Shown in pieces: positions 16,092 to 24,482 of a stretch of DNA of 35,148 nucleotides. The first letter of the stretch is position 1; every line of letters starts with the position of its first letter. The notes below the pieces were generated by a model. It was not told the DNA's origin, ran no database searches, and saw nothing but the letters and a program-made list of their open reading frames with translations. The stretch comes from Solirubrobacterales bacterium (GTDB lineage Bacteria > Actinomycetota > Thermoleophilia > Solirubrobacterales > Solirubrobacteraceae). The stretch spans positions 1 through 35,148 of the forward strand of contig DAHUYL010000026.1 of the NCBI GenBank assembly GCA_027315255.1, written 5' to 3'. The translations under genes and the position numbers were made by a program.

Positions 16092-17017
16092 GCGAGCTGG
16101 TCCTCGAGCGCGTCCGCGAGCGCATCGAGCTGCGCCGGACCGATCGCCGGCGCGAACAGGAACGGCAGCCTGATCAACTTCCCCGGCAGCACCTGTTCGA
16201 GGCGATCCAGCTGCTGCGCCTGCACGTCGGCGCGGGCGCGCTCCGACAGCGCGGCCCGCAGCGCCGCCCGCGTTCGCGGGAGCTCGGCGCCGGCGAGCGC
16301 GCCGGTCAGCACCGGCAGCTCGGCGTCGGCGAACCGCTCCGCATAGCAGGCGTTGACGGCCACCGCGTCGAGGTCGAGCCCGTAGCCGACCAGTTCCTCG
16401 TGCAGCGCGACCGTCTCGTTGACCGGCATCTCCTCCGGCGTGCACACGGCCGCGATCGCGGTGAACTCGCGGTCGGCCAGCGTCTTCGCGATCGTGCTCC
16501 CCTGGTGATGGATCGGGCCCATGCGCGCGATCTCGGCGAACGTTCGGGGGGCGCGGATCAGACCGATGCCGTGCCCGGTCGAGGGGGCGTCGGCGATCAC
16601 GAGGTCGTACGGCACCCCGTCCCTGGTACGGCGCTCGGGCTGCGCCAGCTCCCAGATCTTGCCGACCGTCAGCAGCTCGCGCATCCCGGGCGTCGCCATC
16701 GTCAGCGCCTGGAACAGCCGCGTGTGGCCGAGTACCTGGCCGATCGGCCCGGCCTTCACCCGCAGATACTCCTCCATCGCGTGCTCGGGATCGATCGAGA
16801 TCGTGAACAGTCCCGGGCCGAGCTCGACCTCCTCGAAGCGGCGGCCGTCGTGGCCGAACGCCCGCTGCAGGTGCTCGTGACTCGAGACCTCGGCCACGAT
16901 CGTCCGGCGACCCCGCCGCGCGGCGAGCAGGCCGAGCGCCAGCGACACGCTGGACTTGCCGACGCCTCCCTTGCCGGTGACGAACAGGATGCGGCGGTCG
17001 AGCAGGTGGATCGGCAT
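16088..17017 (-). CDS. ArsA/Get3-like ATPase, first subunit
   Basis: A 309-residue partner of the downstream ATPase. The P-loop FVTGKGGVGKSSVSLALGLLAARRG (~12-36) has both the signature Lys and the Walker Lys. IVAEVSSHEHLQRAFGHDG and DLVIADAPSTGHGIGLI match switch and Walker B regions. AVAVNACYAERFADAELPVL and LPFLFAPAIGPAQLDALADAL are typical of the actinobacterial family. No membrane-insertion helical subdomain or CxxC of eukaryotic Get3 is evident. The ATG at 17017 is the first after the divergent parA promoter region; TAACGT 10 nt before it could be a -10 box. Frames continuing upstream are antisense to parA. Confidence 0.88.
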   Translation of the reverse strand: MPIHLLDRRILFVTGKGGVGKSSVSLALGLLAARRGRRTIVAEVSSHEHLQRAFGHDGRRFEEVELGPGLFTISIDPEHAMEEYLRVKAGPIGQVLGHTRLFQALTMATPGMRELLTVGKIWELAQPERRTRDGVPYDLVIADAPSTGHGIGLIRAPRTFAEIARMGPIHHQGSTIAKTLADREFTAIAAVCTPEEMPVNETVALHEELVGYGLDLDAVAVNACYAERFADAELPVLTGALAGAELPRTRAALRAALSERARADVQAQQLDRLEQVLPGKLIRLPFLFAPAIGPAQLDALADALEDQLA

Positions 17018-17135
17018 CTCGGCTGTGACGTTAGCGGGGCGCGCGCGGCGCCCGTGGGGCGGACCGGATAGAAGGAATCCCCGCAGCCTCTGCGAATACA
17101 GGCGCGATGTCTTCCTCGAACAAGTGGAGCCACCC

Positions 17136-17897
17136 GTGCCAGCGAAGGTGATCGCGTTCGCCAACCAGAAGGGCGGCGTTGCCAAGACAACGACCACGCT
17201 CAACCTCGCCGTGGCCTTCGCCGAGGAGGGCCACCGCGTGCTCTGCTGCGACATGGACCCGCAGGGCAATCTGACGATGTCGCAGGGGATCGACCCGGAC
17301 GCCCTGCAGAAGTCGATGTACGACGTGCTGGTGCACAAGCTCCCGATCAGGGAGGTGGTCGAGCCGCGCGAGATCGACGTCGCCTGCGCGTCGATCGACC
17401 TGGCCGGCGCCGAGATCGCGATGTCGACGATGATCGGACGCGAGCGCTCGCTGCAGCGAGCGCTGCGCGAGGTGGACGACGATTACGACTTCGTGTTCAT
17501 CGACACCCCGCCGAGCCTCGGGCTGTTGACGATCAACGCGCTCACCGCGGCCCACAAGGTGATCGTCCCCGTGCAGTGCGAGTATCTGTCCATGCGCGGC
17601 CTGATCCAGTTGCAGAACACGCTCGCGATGATCCGCGAGAACCTCAATCCGGACGTCGACATCGAGGGGATCCTGCCGACGCTCGTCGACTCGCGGACGC
17701 TGCATGCGAAGGAGGCGATCGAGTTGCTCGAGGAGAACTTCGGCGACCGCGTGTTCGCCTCGAGGATCCGCAAGACCGTCCGCTTCGCCGAGGCTCCCGT
17801 GAAAGGGATGTCGGTGCTCAAATACGATCCCGACGGTATGGCAGCCCATGCGTACCGCCAGCTCGCGAAGGAGGTTCTGTCGAATGCCAAGCCCTAG
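17136..17897 (+). CDS. parA: ParA/Soj-family ATPase
   Basis: A 253-residue ParA-type Walker ATPase. Its deviant Walker A is [16 protein letters not shown] (~9-24): the signature Lys is present, and Ala replaces the usual Gly before the catalytic Lys. DMDPQGNLT (~39-47), [16 protein letters not shown] and [13 protein letters not shown] are classic. ParA proteins use ATP-dependent DNA or membrane binding to position chromosomes or other cargo. GTG at 17136 has GGAG 7 nt upstream. No parB or parS-like site is seen next to it. It is translationally coupled to an ftsZ gene instead, so a Z-ring positioning role of the MipZ/MinD kind is a reasonable inference. It diverges from the ArsA pair. Confidence 0.9.
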   Translation: MPAKVIAFANQKGGVAKTTTTLNLAVAFAEEGHRVLCCDMDPQGNLTMSQGIDPDALQKSMYDVLVHKLPIREVVEPREIDVACASIDLAGAEIAMSTMIGRERSLQRALREVDDDYDFVFIDTPPSLGLLTINALTAAHKVIVPVQCEYLSMRGLIQLQNTLAMIRENLNPDVDIEGILPTLVDSRTLHAKEAIELLEENFGDRVFASRIRKTVRFAEAPVKGMSVLKYDPDGMAAHAYRQLAKEVLSNAKP

Positions 17898-19341
17898 GCG
17901 CGCGAGCATGCGCGAGGGACCGCTGGCGGCCCTCTTCCGCAAGACGACCGACGAAACCCGCCGGCCGGAATCCGAGCCGGGCGCATCGCAGCCGCCCGCG
18001 CCGGGCGCTGCGCCGGGGACCGAGGCCGCCAAGCAGGCCACGCCGGCGGCGTCCGCACCGGAGGTCGTGCCAACTCCCCAGGAACGGCTTCGGCAGGCGT
18101 TCTCGGCCGACATCCCGCACAGCCTGATGCAGACCCCGGCGCCCGAGCCGCCGGCCGCTCGCCGGCCGGCCCAGCCGCCACCTGCCGCCGATCCACACGA
18201 CGACGTCTACGCCCGCAGCGAGCGGACCAGCGCCGCGTTTGCCACGCCGCTGCCGGTGGGCAAGCCGATCCTGCGCGTGGTCGGGGTCGGAGGAGCCGGC
18301 GTCAACGCCGTCAACCGGATGATCGAGGCTGAGATCGAGGGCGTCGAGTTCATCGCGATCAACACCGATCTGCAGTCGCTGCAGACCTCGGGCGCGGTCG
18401 ACACGCTGCACATCGGTGCGGCGCTCACGCGCGGGCTCGGCTCGGGCGCCGACCCGGAGCTCGGGCGCCACGCCGCACGCGAGGACTACGACCGGATCAA
18501 GGCGCTGCTGCGCGGCTCCGACATGGTGTTCATCGCGGCCGGCGCCGGCGGCGGCACGGGCACCGGCGCCGCGCCGATCGTCGCCCAGATCTCCCGTGAG
18601 CTGGGGGCGCTGACCGTCGGGATCGTGACGCGACCGTTCCAGTTCGAGGGGACGCGGCGACGCGACCAGGCGGAGGCCGGAATCGCAGCGCTGGCGGCCG
18701 AGGTCGACACGCTGATCGTCGTTCCCAACAACCGGCTGCTGACGGTGCTCGATCGCAACACCTCGATGGTCGATGCGTTCCGGGTCGCCGATGACGTCCT
18801 GCGTCAGGGCGTGCAGGGGATCTCCGATCTGGTGACGCTGCCGGGGCTGATCAACCTCGACTTCGCCGACGTCCGGACGATCATGTCCGATGCGGGGAAC
18901 GCGCTGCTCGGGATCGGGATGGGCACCGGCGAGCGCCGGGCGATCGATGCCGCCGAGGCCGCGGTCGCTTCGCCGCTGCTCGAGACGAGCATGGAGGGCG
19001 CACGCTCGATCCTGCTGTCGATCACCGGGGGCCGTGACCTGTCGCTGTGGGAGGTCAACGAGGCGGCCAAGGCGGTCGCCGAGGCGGCCCACCCAGAGGC
19101 CAACATCATCTTCGGCGCGATGGTCGACGACAAGCTCGGCGACGACCAGGTGTGGGTGACGGTCGTCGCCACCGGCTACGGCGACGGGCGGCGGGCGCGC
19201 AGCGACGAGGGCAGGATCGCCGGGCTGCGCGATGCGCCTCGCCGCCAGCTCCGCGAGCCGGTGGGAGAGCCTCGCGTGAGTCGGCGCGAGCGCCCGCCCG
19301 GCTCGGACCTGGACGTGCCGGAATTCCTCCCGCGGCGGTAG
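17884..19341 (+). CDS. ftsZ: FtsZ cell-division GTPase with ~125-residue N-terminal extension
   Basis: A 485-residue tubulin homologue that polymerises into the Z ring. The core starts at ~128 with [29 protein letters not shown], the GTP-binding [16 protein letters not shown] (~220), the T7 loop [13 protein letters not shown] (~323) and the C-terminal tail [11 protein letters not shown] (the peptide that docks FtsA/SepF-type partners) are intact. The N-terminal extension is Pro/Ala-rich and disordered except for a basic start ([11 protein letters not shown]) and [15 protein letters not shown]. The ATG is fixed by AAGGAGGT 8 nt upstream, inside the end of parA (14-nt overlap). ATG at 17908 is an alternative. 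No other dcw genes (ftsQ, ftsW, mur) flank it. Confidence 0.93.
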   Translation: MPSPRRASMREGPLAALFRKTTDETRRPESEPGASQPPAPGAAPGTEAAKQATPAASAPEVVPTPQERLRQAFSADIPHSLMQTPAPEPPAARRPAQPPPAADPHDDVYARSERTSAAFATPLPVGKPILRVVGVGGAGVNAVNRMIEAEIEGVEFIAINTDLQSLQTSGAVDTLHIGAALTRGLGSGADPELGRHAAREDYDRIKALLRGSDMVFIAAGAGGGTGTGAAPIVAQISRELGALTVGIVTRPFQFEGTRRRDQAEAGIAALAAEVDTLIVVPNNRLLTVLDRNTSMVDAFRVADDVLRQGVQGISDLVTLPGLINLDFADVRTIMSDAGNALLGIGMGTGERRAIDAAEAAVASPLLETSMEGARSILLSITGGRDLSLWEVNEAAKAVAEAAHPEANIIFGAMVDDKLGDDQVWVTVVATGYGDGRRARSDEGRIAGLRDAPRRQLREPVGEPRVSRRERPPGSDLDVPEFLPRR

Positions 19342-19382
19342 CGGCGGGCGCAGCGTCCCAGCGGGGGGTGGTTGCGGCCGGC

Positions 19383-20879
19383 GTGCCCGGCCAGCGGGGC
19401 GTCGTCGCCGCTGGGCACGCGGTCAGCGCGCAGGCGGGCGCCGACGTCCTCCGGGCCGGTGGCAACGCCGTCGACGCTGCGATCGCCGCGATGCTCGCGG
19501 CGTTCTCGTGCGAGCCGCTGCTGACCGGACTCGGCGCCGGCGGATACATGCTGGTGCTCCCGCCTGGCGGCGAGCCGGTCGTGCTCGACTTCTTCGTCGC
19601 GGCGCCGGGCCGGGGCGGCGCCGGGCCGGCGCAGCCGGCAGCGCCGCTGATCCCGGTCAGCGTCTCGTTCGGAGATGCCGTGCAGGTGTTCTACGTGGGC
19701 TGTGCGTCGGTCGGCGTCTACGGTGTCCCGGCCGGTGTCGCAACGGCGAGCGCCCGGTTCGGTCGGCTGCCGCTCCACCAGCTGACCTCGCCGGCGGCGG
19801 CGCTGGCGCGCGAGGGGGTCGAGCTCAATCCCGAGCAGGCATATGTCGTCGAGATCCTCGCCGATCTGGTCACCTCAACGCCCGAGGCGGCGGCGCTGTT
19901 CGCGCCCGTGGGATCGCTGCTTGGAGCGGGGGACGTGATCCGCCAGCCGGAGCTTGCAGACGCGCTCGAGCTGCTCGGAGCGGAAGGGGCGGCGCCGTTC
20001 TACACCGGCGAGGTCGCAGCCGCGGTGGTCTCGTGGCTGGCCGCGCGTGGTGGCGCGGTGGGCGCCGCCGATCTCGCCGCATACGAGGTGATCGACCGCG
20101 CGCCGGTGCGCGCCGGCTACCGCGGCCGCGAGATCCTGACCAACCCGCCGCCGTCGGCCGGCGGCATCCTGATCGCCCAGGCGCTGACGATGCTCGACGC
20201 CGCGCCGCCACCGGTGACGGTCGCAGCGCTGATCGCCGTCATGCAGCGGACGCAGGCTGCCCGCACGGCCGAGTTCCTCGAGGGGCTGGACGATCCCGAG
20301 TTCGTTGCCGGACTGCTGCCCAAGGGCCGGCTCGGGTCGACCACGCACGTGTCGGTGCTCGACTTCGAGGGGATGGCGTGCGCGGTCACATGCAGCAACG
20401 GCGCCAGCTCCGGCGTGGTCGTACCCGGCACCGGAATGCATCTCAACAACATGCTCGGCGAGCAGGACCTCAACCCGCTCGGCTTCCATCGCCACCCGCC
20501 GGGCCGGCGGCTTCCGAGCATGATGGCGCCCACGATCGTGCTGCGCGCCGACGCCTCACCCGAGCTGGTGCTCGGCAGCGCCGGCTCCAACCGGATCCGC
20601 TCGGCGATCCTGCAGACGATCCTGCGAGTGATCGACGACGGCCTTCGCGCTCGCGAGGCGGTGCAAGCGCCCAGGCTGCACTTCGAGAACGGGGTCGTGT
20701 TCACCGAGCCGGGGGTCGACGTGGCGGCGGTCGCAGCGGTCGGCTGCGAGCACGCCGCGTTCCGCGCCCGCAACCTGTTCTTCGGCGGCGTCCAGGCCGT
20801 CGAGCGCGACTGCGACGGGTGCTTCTGGGGCGGCGGCGATCCTCGCCGCGGCGGCGCCGCGATCGTCGTCGACGGCTGA
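19383..20879 (+). CDS. gamma-glutamyltransferase (GGT) family protein
   Basis: A 498-residue Ntn-hydrolase that autocleaves before a catalytic Thr and cleaves or transfers gamma-glutamyl groups. The N-terminal GVVAAGHAVSAQAGADVLRAGGNAVDAAIAAM and LTGLGAGGYMLV are hallmarks. The cleavage site is GSTTHVSVLDFEG (Thr ~320), followed by SNGASSGVVVPGTGMHLNNML and PSMMAPTIVL. The SSM motif of E. coli GGT reads PSM here, and the oxyanion GG reads GS (GSAGSNRIRSA), so substrate use may differ. No lipobox or clear signal peptide is seen. GTG at 19383 (or 19368) follows a GGGGGTGG run, 41 nt after ftsZ, so it is likely in the same operon. The longer frame upstream is an ftsZ shadow. Confidence 0.9.
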   Translation: MPGQRGVVAAGHAVSAQAGADVLRAGGNAVDAAIAAMLAAFSCEPLLTGLGAGGYMLVLPPGGEPVVLDFFVAAPGRGGAGPAQPAAPLIPVSVSFGDAVQVFYVGCASVGVYGVPAGVATASARFGRLPLHQLTSPAAALAREGVELNPEQAYVVEILADLVTSTPEAAALFAPVGSLLGAGDVIRQPELADALELLGAEGAAPFYTGEVAAAVVSWLAARGGAVGAADLAAYEVIDRAPVRAGYRGREILTNPPPSAGGILIAQALTMLDAAPPPVTVAALIAVMQRTQAARTAEFLEGLDDPEFVAGLLPKGRLGSTTHVSVLDFEGMACAVTCSNGASSGVVVPGTGMHLNNMLGEQDLNPLGFHRHPPGRRLPSMMAPTIVLRADASPELVLGSAGSNRIRSAILQTILRVIDDGLRAREAVQAPRLHFENGVVFTEPGVDVAAVAAVGCEHAAFRARNLFFGGVQAVERDCDGCFWGGGDPRRGGAAIVVDG

Positions 20880-20895
20880 GTCGCTGTCAGATTCA

Positions 20896-20909
20896 TGACG
20901 CCGGCGTCA
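20896..20909. promoter_or_regulatory. 14-bp palindrome upstream of uppP
   Basis: TGACGCCGGCGTCA is a perfect palindrome. It ends 23 nt before the -10-like TACTGT (20933-20938), itself 9 nt before the uppP ATG. It could be an operator near the -35 position or a weak terminator for the GGT gene; no T-run follows it. Confidence 0.35.
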
Positions 20910-20947
20910 GGCGCTCGCGCCGATGCGATCGGTACTGTGCAGCGCCG

Positions 20948-21847
20948 ATGCTCGTCGTCGCCTCATCGCTGATCACGACGTTCCAGGCGATCGTGCTCGG
21001 TGCGCTGCAGGGCGTGTCCGAGCTGTTCCCGATCTCCAGCCTCGGCCATACGGTGATCTTTCCGCACCTGTTCGGCTGGAACAACATCGTTGCCTGGCAG
21101 TCGCAGACCGAGTCCCCGTGGCTCGCGTTCATCGTGATGCTGCACGTCGGCAGCGCGATCGGCCTGCTGATCTACTTCTGGCGAGACTGGGTCGAGATCA
21201 TCAGCGCGTTCTTCGCGACGCTCGCCAAGCGCAAGATCGAGACCCGGGCCGAGCGGCTCGCGTGGCTGATCATCGCCGCCAGCATCCCAACGGGCCTGAT
21301 CGGGATCGTCGCCGAGCATGCCGCGCGCACCGCAACCGCCAAGCCCGAGGTGGCGTCGATCTTCCTGATGGTCAACGGCTTGATGCTGATCGGGGCGGAA
21401 GCGCTGCGGCGGCGTGCGAACGCGCGCGAGCAGCAGGCGCGTGCCGGCGCGCAGACGCAGATCCGCGAGATCGACTCGCTCAAGCCGCGGGATGGCGTCG
21501 TCCTCGGGCTCGGCCAGTCGCTCGGGCTGATCGCCGGCATGAGCCGCGACGGCGCCGTGATGGCGACCGGGCTGGCGACCGGGCTCGACAACGCCGGTGC
21601 GGCGCGCCTGAGCTTTCTGTTCGCGACGCCGATCATCCTCGCCGCGGGCCTCTACAAGCTCCCGGACCTGACCGGCCACAACGGCAGCGGGATCCGCGGT
21701 GCCGCCGTGATCGCGGCGGTTGTCGCGGCGGTCGTGGCGGTGTTCACCGTTCACTTCCTGACCCGCTACTTCAAGCGCAACAACCTGATCCCGTTCGGGC
21801 TCTACTGCCTGCTGTTCGGCGTCGCGATGACGATCTACAACGCGTGA
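20948..21847 (+). CDS. uppP: undecaprenyl-diphosphatase UppP (BacA family)
   Basis: A 299-residue polytopic membrane protein that dephosphorylates undecaprenyl diphosphate, recycling the lipid carrier for peptidoglycan. The first motif ALQGVSELFPISSLGH (~19-34) carries the catalytic Glu and Ser. The second, usually PGxSRSG, reads AGMSRDGAV, with the Arg kept and the Pro lost. About seven or eight hydrophobic segments are visible, ending with LIPFGLYCLLFGVAMTIY. A charged loop (REQQARAGAQTQIREIDSLK) interrupts the middle. The ATG is preceded by a near-leaderless promoter (TACTGT). It follows the ParA-FtsZ-GGT run on the same strand. Confidence 0.93.
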   Translation: MLVVASSLITTFQAIVLGALQGVSELFPISSLGHTVIFPHLFGWNNIVAWQSQTESPWLAFIVMLHVGSAIGLLIYFWRDWVEIISAFFATLAKRKIETRAERLAWLIIAASIPTGLIGIVAEHAARTATAKPEVASIFLMVNGLMLIGAEALRRRANAREQQARAGAQTQIREIDSLKPRDGVVLGLGQSLGLIAGMSRDGAVMATGLATGLDNAGAARLSFLFATPIILAAGLYKLPDLTGHNGSGIRGAAVIAAVVAAVVAVFTVHFLTRYFKRNNLIPFGLYCLLFGVAMTIYNA

Positions 21848-21848
21848 A

Positions 21849-22478
21849 TCAGCCGAAGCGGACCTTGCCGTTCGACTTCGCGCGCGCCTGAGCGCGGTCG
21901 ACGAAATCGAGCCGCTTGGTCGCGGCGCGGAACAGTCGCATCACCAGGCGCAGGCGCGCGTTCTCCGAGCGGAGGTCGAGCAGTCCCTGCTTGGCATCGA
22001 GTCCGAAGTCGACCGTCGCGGCCATCGCGTACGCGTCCATCCCGGCGAGCTCGTCGCCGGCCGGCTCGCGGTCGGTCGCACGGCGGACGAGCTCCGCGTA
22101 CGCCTCCCGTGCGGCGCTGCCGAGGCGCGCGTCGGGCTCCTCCGGACGGTCCTCGACGAACTCGATCACGCCCGCGGGATACGGGAGGTGGCTCTGACGC
22201 TCGAGCACCCGGAACGGCCGGGTGCCGCGGGTCAGCAGGTTCATGCGACCGTCCTCGAGACGTTCGAGCACGCGCTCGATCCGGCAGGCGCAGCCGATCT
22301 CCCGCAAGCCGTCGTCCGCCAGCCACACGACCCCGAACTCCCGCTCGTGCGCGAGGCATTCGCCGACCATCGTCTTGTAGCGCTCCTCGAAGACGTGCAA
22401 CGGCACGAGCTCGCTCGGAAGCACGACGAGCGCCAGCGGGAACAGCGGAAACTCGTGCGCGAGCCGGTCGGGCGCCAC
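21849..22478 (-). CDS. Lon-protease substrate-binding-domain protein
   Basis: A 209-residue standalone LON_substr_bdg domain protein (PF02190), without ATPase or protease parts. The opening FPLFPLALVVLPSELVPLHVFEERYKTMV is diagnostic. REFGVVWLADDG, GCACRIERVLERLEDGRMNLLTRGTRPFRVLE and a C-terminal helical bundle follow. The family is widespread and of unclear role, often assumed to bind peptides. The GTG start lies 1 nt after the stop of the upstream methyltransferase, implying cotranscription. The gene is convergent with uppP, stops almost touching. Confidence 0.9.
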   Translation of the reverse strand: MAPDRLAHEFPLFPLALVVLPSELVPLHVFEERYKTMVGECLAHEREFGVVWLADDGLREIGCACRIERVLERLEDGRMNLLTRGTRPFRVLERQSHLPYPAGVIEFVEDRPEEPDARLGSAAREAYAELVRRATDREPAGDELAGMDAYAMAATVDFGLDAKQGLLDLRSENARLRLVMRLFRAATKRLDFVDRAQARAKSNGKVRFG

Positions 22479-22479
22479 G

Positions 22480-23403
22480 TCAGGACCGCCGGGCCGTCAG
22501 CAGCAGGTTGTAGAACAGCGCAGGCGGCAGCCATGGCTCGAGCACCCGTGCGTCGAGCCGCTGCAGCATCAGGTAGCCGCGAAACGCGTACCGGCGCCAG
22601 GCGAGCGGCACGTCCGCCGGTTCGGCGCTCGCCTCGAGCCCGCGGTTGAACCATCCGAACCAGTTGGCGAGCAGCTCCTCGCCTCGCACCGTGACGTCGT
22701 CGAACCCGGCGCGCGTCACCACGCGTGTGAGCTCGCCGGGCGCGAACGCATGGACGTCGACCACCGCCTCGAGCTCGTGGCCTTCGCCGGCGCCGGCCGC
22801 GGGCGGGGCAGCGGGTCGCGCTCGCAGCGCCGTGCGCCACGCCGGGGCGAGCAGGCGCGCCGCTCGCTTGGGGACCCGCGCGAGCGCGTCGCCGGTCCGC
22901 GACGGCTCGCCGGCGAACACGATCCGCCCGGCGGGTGACAGCACCCGGTGCAGCTCGGCGAAGGCGCGATCGAGATCGGGCAGGTGGTGCAGCACCGCGT
23001 GTCCCAGCACCAGGTCGAAGCTCCCGTCCGCGAACGGCAGCGCGTCGGCCTCGGCCTGCACCGCGGTCACGTCGTCGAGCCCGAGGCGGCGTGCGTTGGC
23101 GGTCAGCCTGCTCAGCATCCCGGGCGAGATGTCGGTGCAGGTCACGTCGTGCAGCAGGCCGCCGCGCGCGAGGTTGAGGCTGAAGTAACCGGTCCCGGCG
23201 CCGATCTCGAGCGATCGCTCGAAGCCTGCGTCGAGCTCGGACCCGAGCAGCTTGCGCAGCTTGGTGGTGACCTGCGTCTGTCCGACCTCGCCGAAGTCGA
23301 TCCCCCATTTGGCGTCGTAGGTCGAGGCGGCGACGTCGTGGTAGCGGGTGTTGGCCTCGCGGATCTGATCGGGCGAGAGCAGGGCCGGCATCGGGGCTGA
23401 CAT
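22480..23403 (-). CDS. class I SAM-dependent methyltransferase
   Basis: A 307-residue methyltransferase with an intact Rossmann core. Motif I is SLEIGAGTGYFSLNLAR (~65-81), acidic strand 2 is CTDISPGM, and AEADALPFADGSFDLVLGHAVLHHLPD is followed by LHRVLSPAGRIVFAGEPS. The N-terminal YHDVAASTYDAKWGIDFGEVG and a long C-terminal region with FGWFNRGLEA are unassigned. The acceptor cannot be read. ATG at 23403 has AGAGGG just upstream. It diverges from a second methyltransferase 57 nt away and is cotranscribed with the Lon-domain gene. Confidence 0.88.
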   Translation of the reverse strand: MSAPMPALLSPDQIREANTRYHDVAASTYDAKWGIDFGEVGQTQVTTKLRKLLGSELDAGFERSLEIGAGTGYFSLNLARGGLLHDVTCTDISPGMLSRLTANARRLGLDDVTAVQAEADALPFADGSFDLVLGHAVLHHLPDLDRAFAELHRVLSPAGRIVFAGEPSRTGDALARVPKRAARLLAPAWRTALRARPAAPPAAGAGEGHELEAVVDVHAFAPGELTRVVTRAGFDDVTVRGEELLANWFGWFNRGLEASAEPADVPLAWRRYAFRGYLMLQRLDARVLEPWLPPALFYNLLLTARRS

Positions 23404-23460
23404 TACCCTCTTGCCACGTTCTTCCAGGAGCACCAGCCCCCGGGCGTTCCACCGCTGGCC

Positions 23461-24174
23461 TTGACCGGCGAGCGAACGTTGCCGGACGTCCCCGCCGAGA
23501 ACTACTGGTACCGGCGCCATCTGGTCGTGTACGAGTGGATCGCGGAGCGGGTCGCTGGCCTCCGCGTGCTCGACATGGCGTGCGGCGAGGGGTACGGCGC
23601 GGCGGTGCTCGCCGGCCGGGCGGCGTCCGTCGTCGGGCTCGAAGCCAACGAGGAGGCGTTCGACCACGCGCGGCTGCGCTACATCGCGCCGGACCTCCGG
23701 TTCGAGCGGGGGCTGGTCGAGACCTACGGCGAGCCGGGCTCGTTCGACGCGGTCGCGTTCCTGCAGACGATCGAGCACGTCCACGACCCGGCCGCGGTGC
23801 TCGCGCACCTGCGCTCGCTGCTGGCCCCGGGCGGGGTCGCGTACGTCTCGACCCCGAACGTCCTGACGCTGGCGCCTCCCGGGGCGACCCGCTCGGGCAA
23901 CCCCTGGCACCTGCGCGAGTACCGTCCCGCCGAGTTCCGGGAGCTGTGCGAGGCCGCGTTCCCGAGCGTCGAGCTGCTCGGCGTCCTCCACGCCCGCAAG
24001 CTCGCGCTGCACGCGCGCGCACTGGCGCTGGGTTGGGATCGGGTCCACCGAGCGCTGCGCCTGACGGGGCCGTTCTACGCGCGCTTCACGCCGGCGATCG
24101 CCACCAGCGACTTCGCCCTGCGCGCGGACGGCCTCGACGCCGCACTCGACTTCGTGGCGATCTGCCGTGAGTGA
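23461..24174 (+). CDS. class I SAM-dependent methyltransferase (TTG start)
   Basis: A 237-residue methyltransferase. The N-terminal TGERTLPDVPAENYWYRRHLVVYEWI is a recognisable family start and supports the TTG at 23461, since no ATG or GTG lies upstream in frame. Motif I is VLDMACGEGYGAAVLAG (~38-54), then VGLEANEEAFDHAR, FDAVAFLQTIEHVHDP and LRSLLAPGGVAYVSTPN. Family relatives sit in polysaccharide or glycan loci beside glycosyltransferases; here a hexapeptide acyltransferase lies downstream on the other strand. Acceptor unknown. Confidence 0.88.
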   Translation: MTGERTLPDVPAENYWYRRHLVVYEWIAERVAGLRVLDMACGEGYGAAVLAGRAASVVGLEANEEAFDHARLRYIAPDLRFERGLVETYGEPGSFDAVAFLQTIEHVHDPAAVLAHLRSLLAPGGVAYVSTPNVLTLAPPGATRSGNPWHLREYRPAEFRELCEAAFPSVELLGVLHARKLALHARALALGWDRVHRALRLTGPFYARFTPAIATSDFALRADGLDAALDFVAICRE

Positions 24175-24482
24175 CCAGCCGTGCCGTGTCTGTCAGCCCG
24201 TCGCATGGCCCGCGCACGACGGAAGGCTCGCTCAGCTCCTCGACGGGCTCGCCCCGGCCGCCGACCGGCACAACCGCGCCAGCATCGGCCCCGCGACAGC
24301 ACCGTGCGCCGCCATGCCGCCATACGCAGCCGGTCTGCACCACCCCAATCCGGGGGTGCCCGGATCGCGCGCACGCAATCCCGGCCTGCGAGTGCGGCTG
24401 CGCGACGACGAGCAGGCCGCCCTTTCCGCCGGGGTGGGCCGGCCAGCCCACCCCGGCGGGGCACACCGTCAGTCCAGGCCGT
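24175..24482. other. gap between methyltransferase and acyltransferase genes
   Basis: No convincing gene. A short reading starting with GTG overlapping the methyltransferase stop (24167) opens SDQPCRVCQP, like a CxxC zinc-ribbon start, but soon becomes Pro/Ala/Arg low-complexity. It may be a decayed remnant. An imperfect hairpin GCACCaCCCC to GGGGGTGC lies near 24338-24360, and a very strong hairpin lies at 24426-24459. Confidence 0.4.
24426..24459. terminator. strong 14-bp hairpin between convergent genes
   Basis: Arms CCGCCGGGGTGGGC and GCCCACCCCGGCGG pair perfectly around a CGGCCA loop. It lies between the ends of two convergent genes (24174 and 24483). It lacks a U-tract on either strand, so it would be a U-less, bidirectional actinobacterial terminator. 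Confidence 0.55.

Noticed and set aside
14937..17017. Arsenite efflux ATPase role for the ArsA-like pair
   Set aside because: No arsB, arsR, arsC or arsD neighbours. The sequences match the Get3-like actinobacterial pair.
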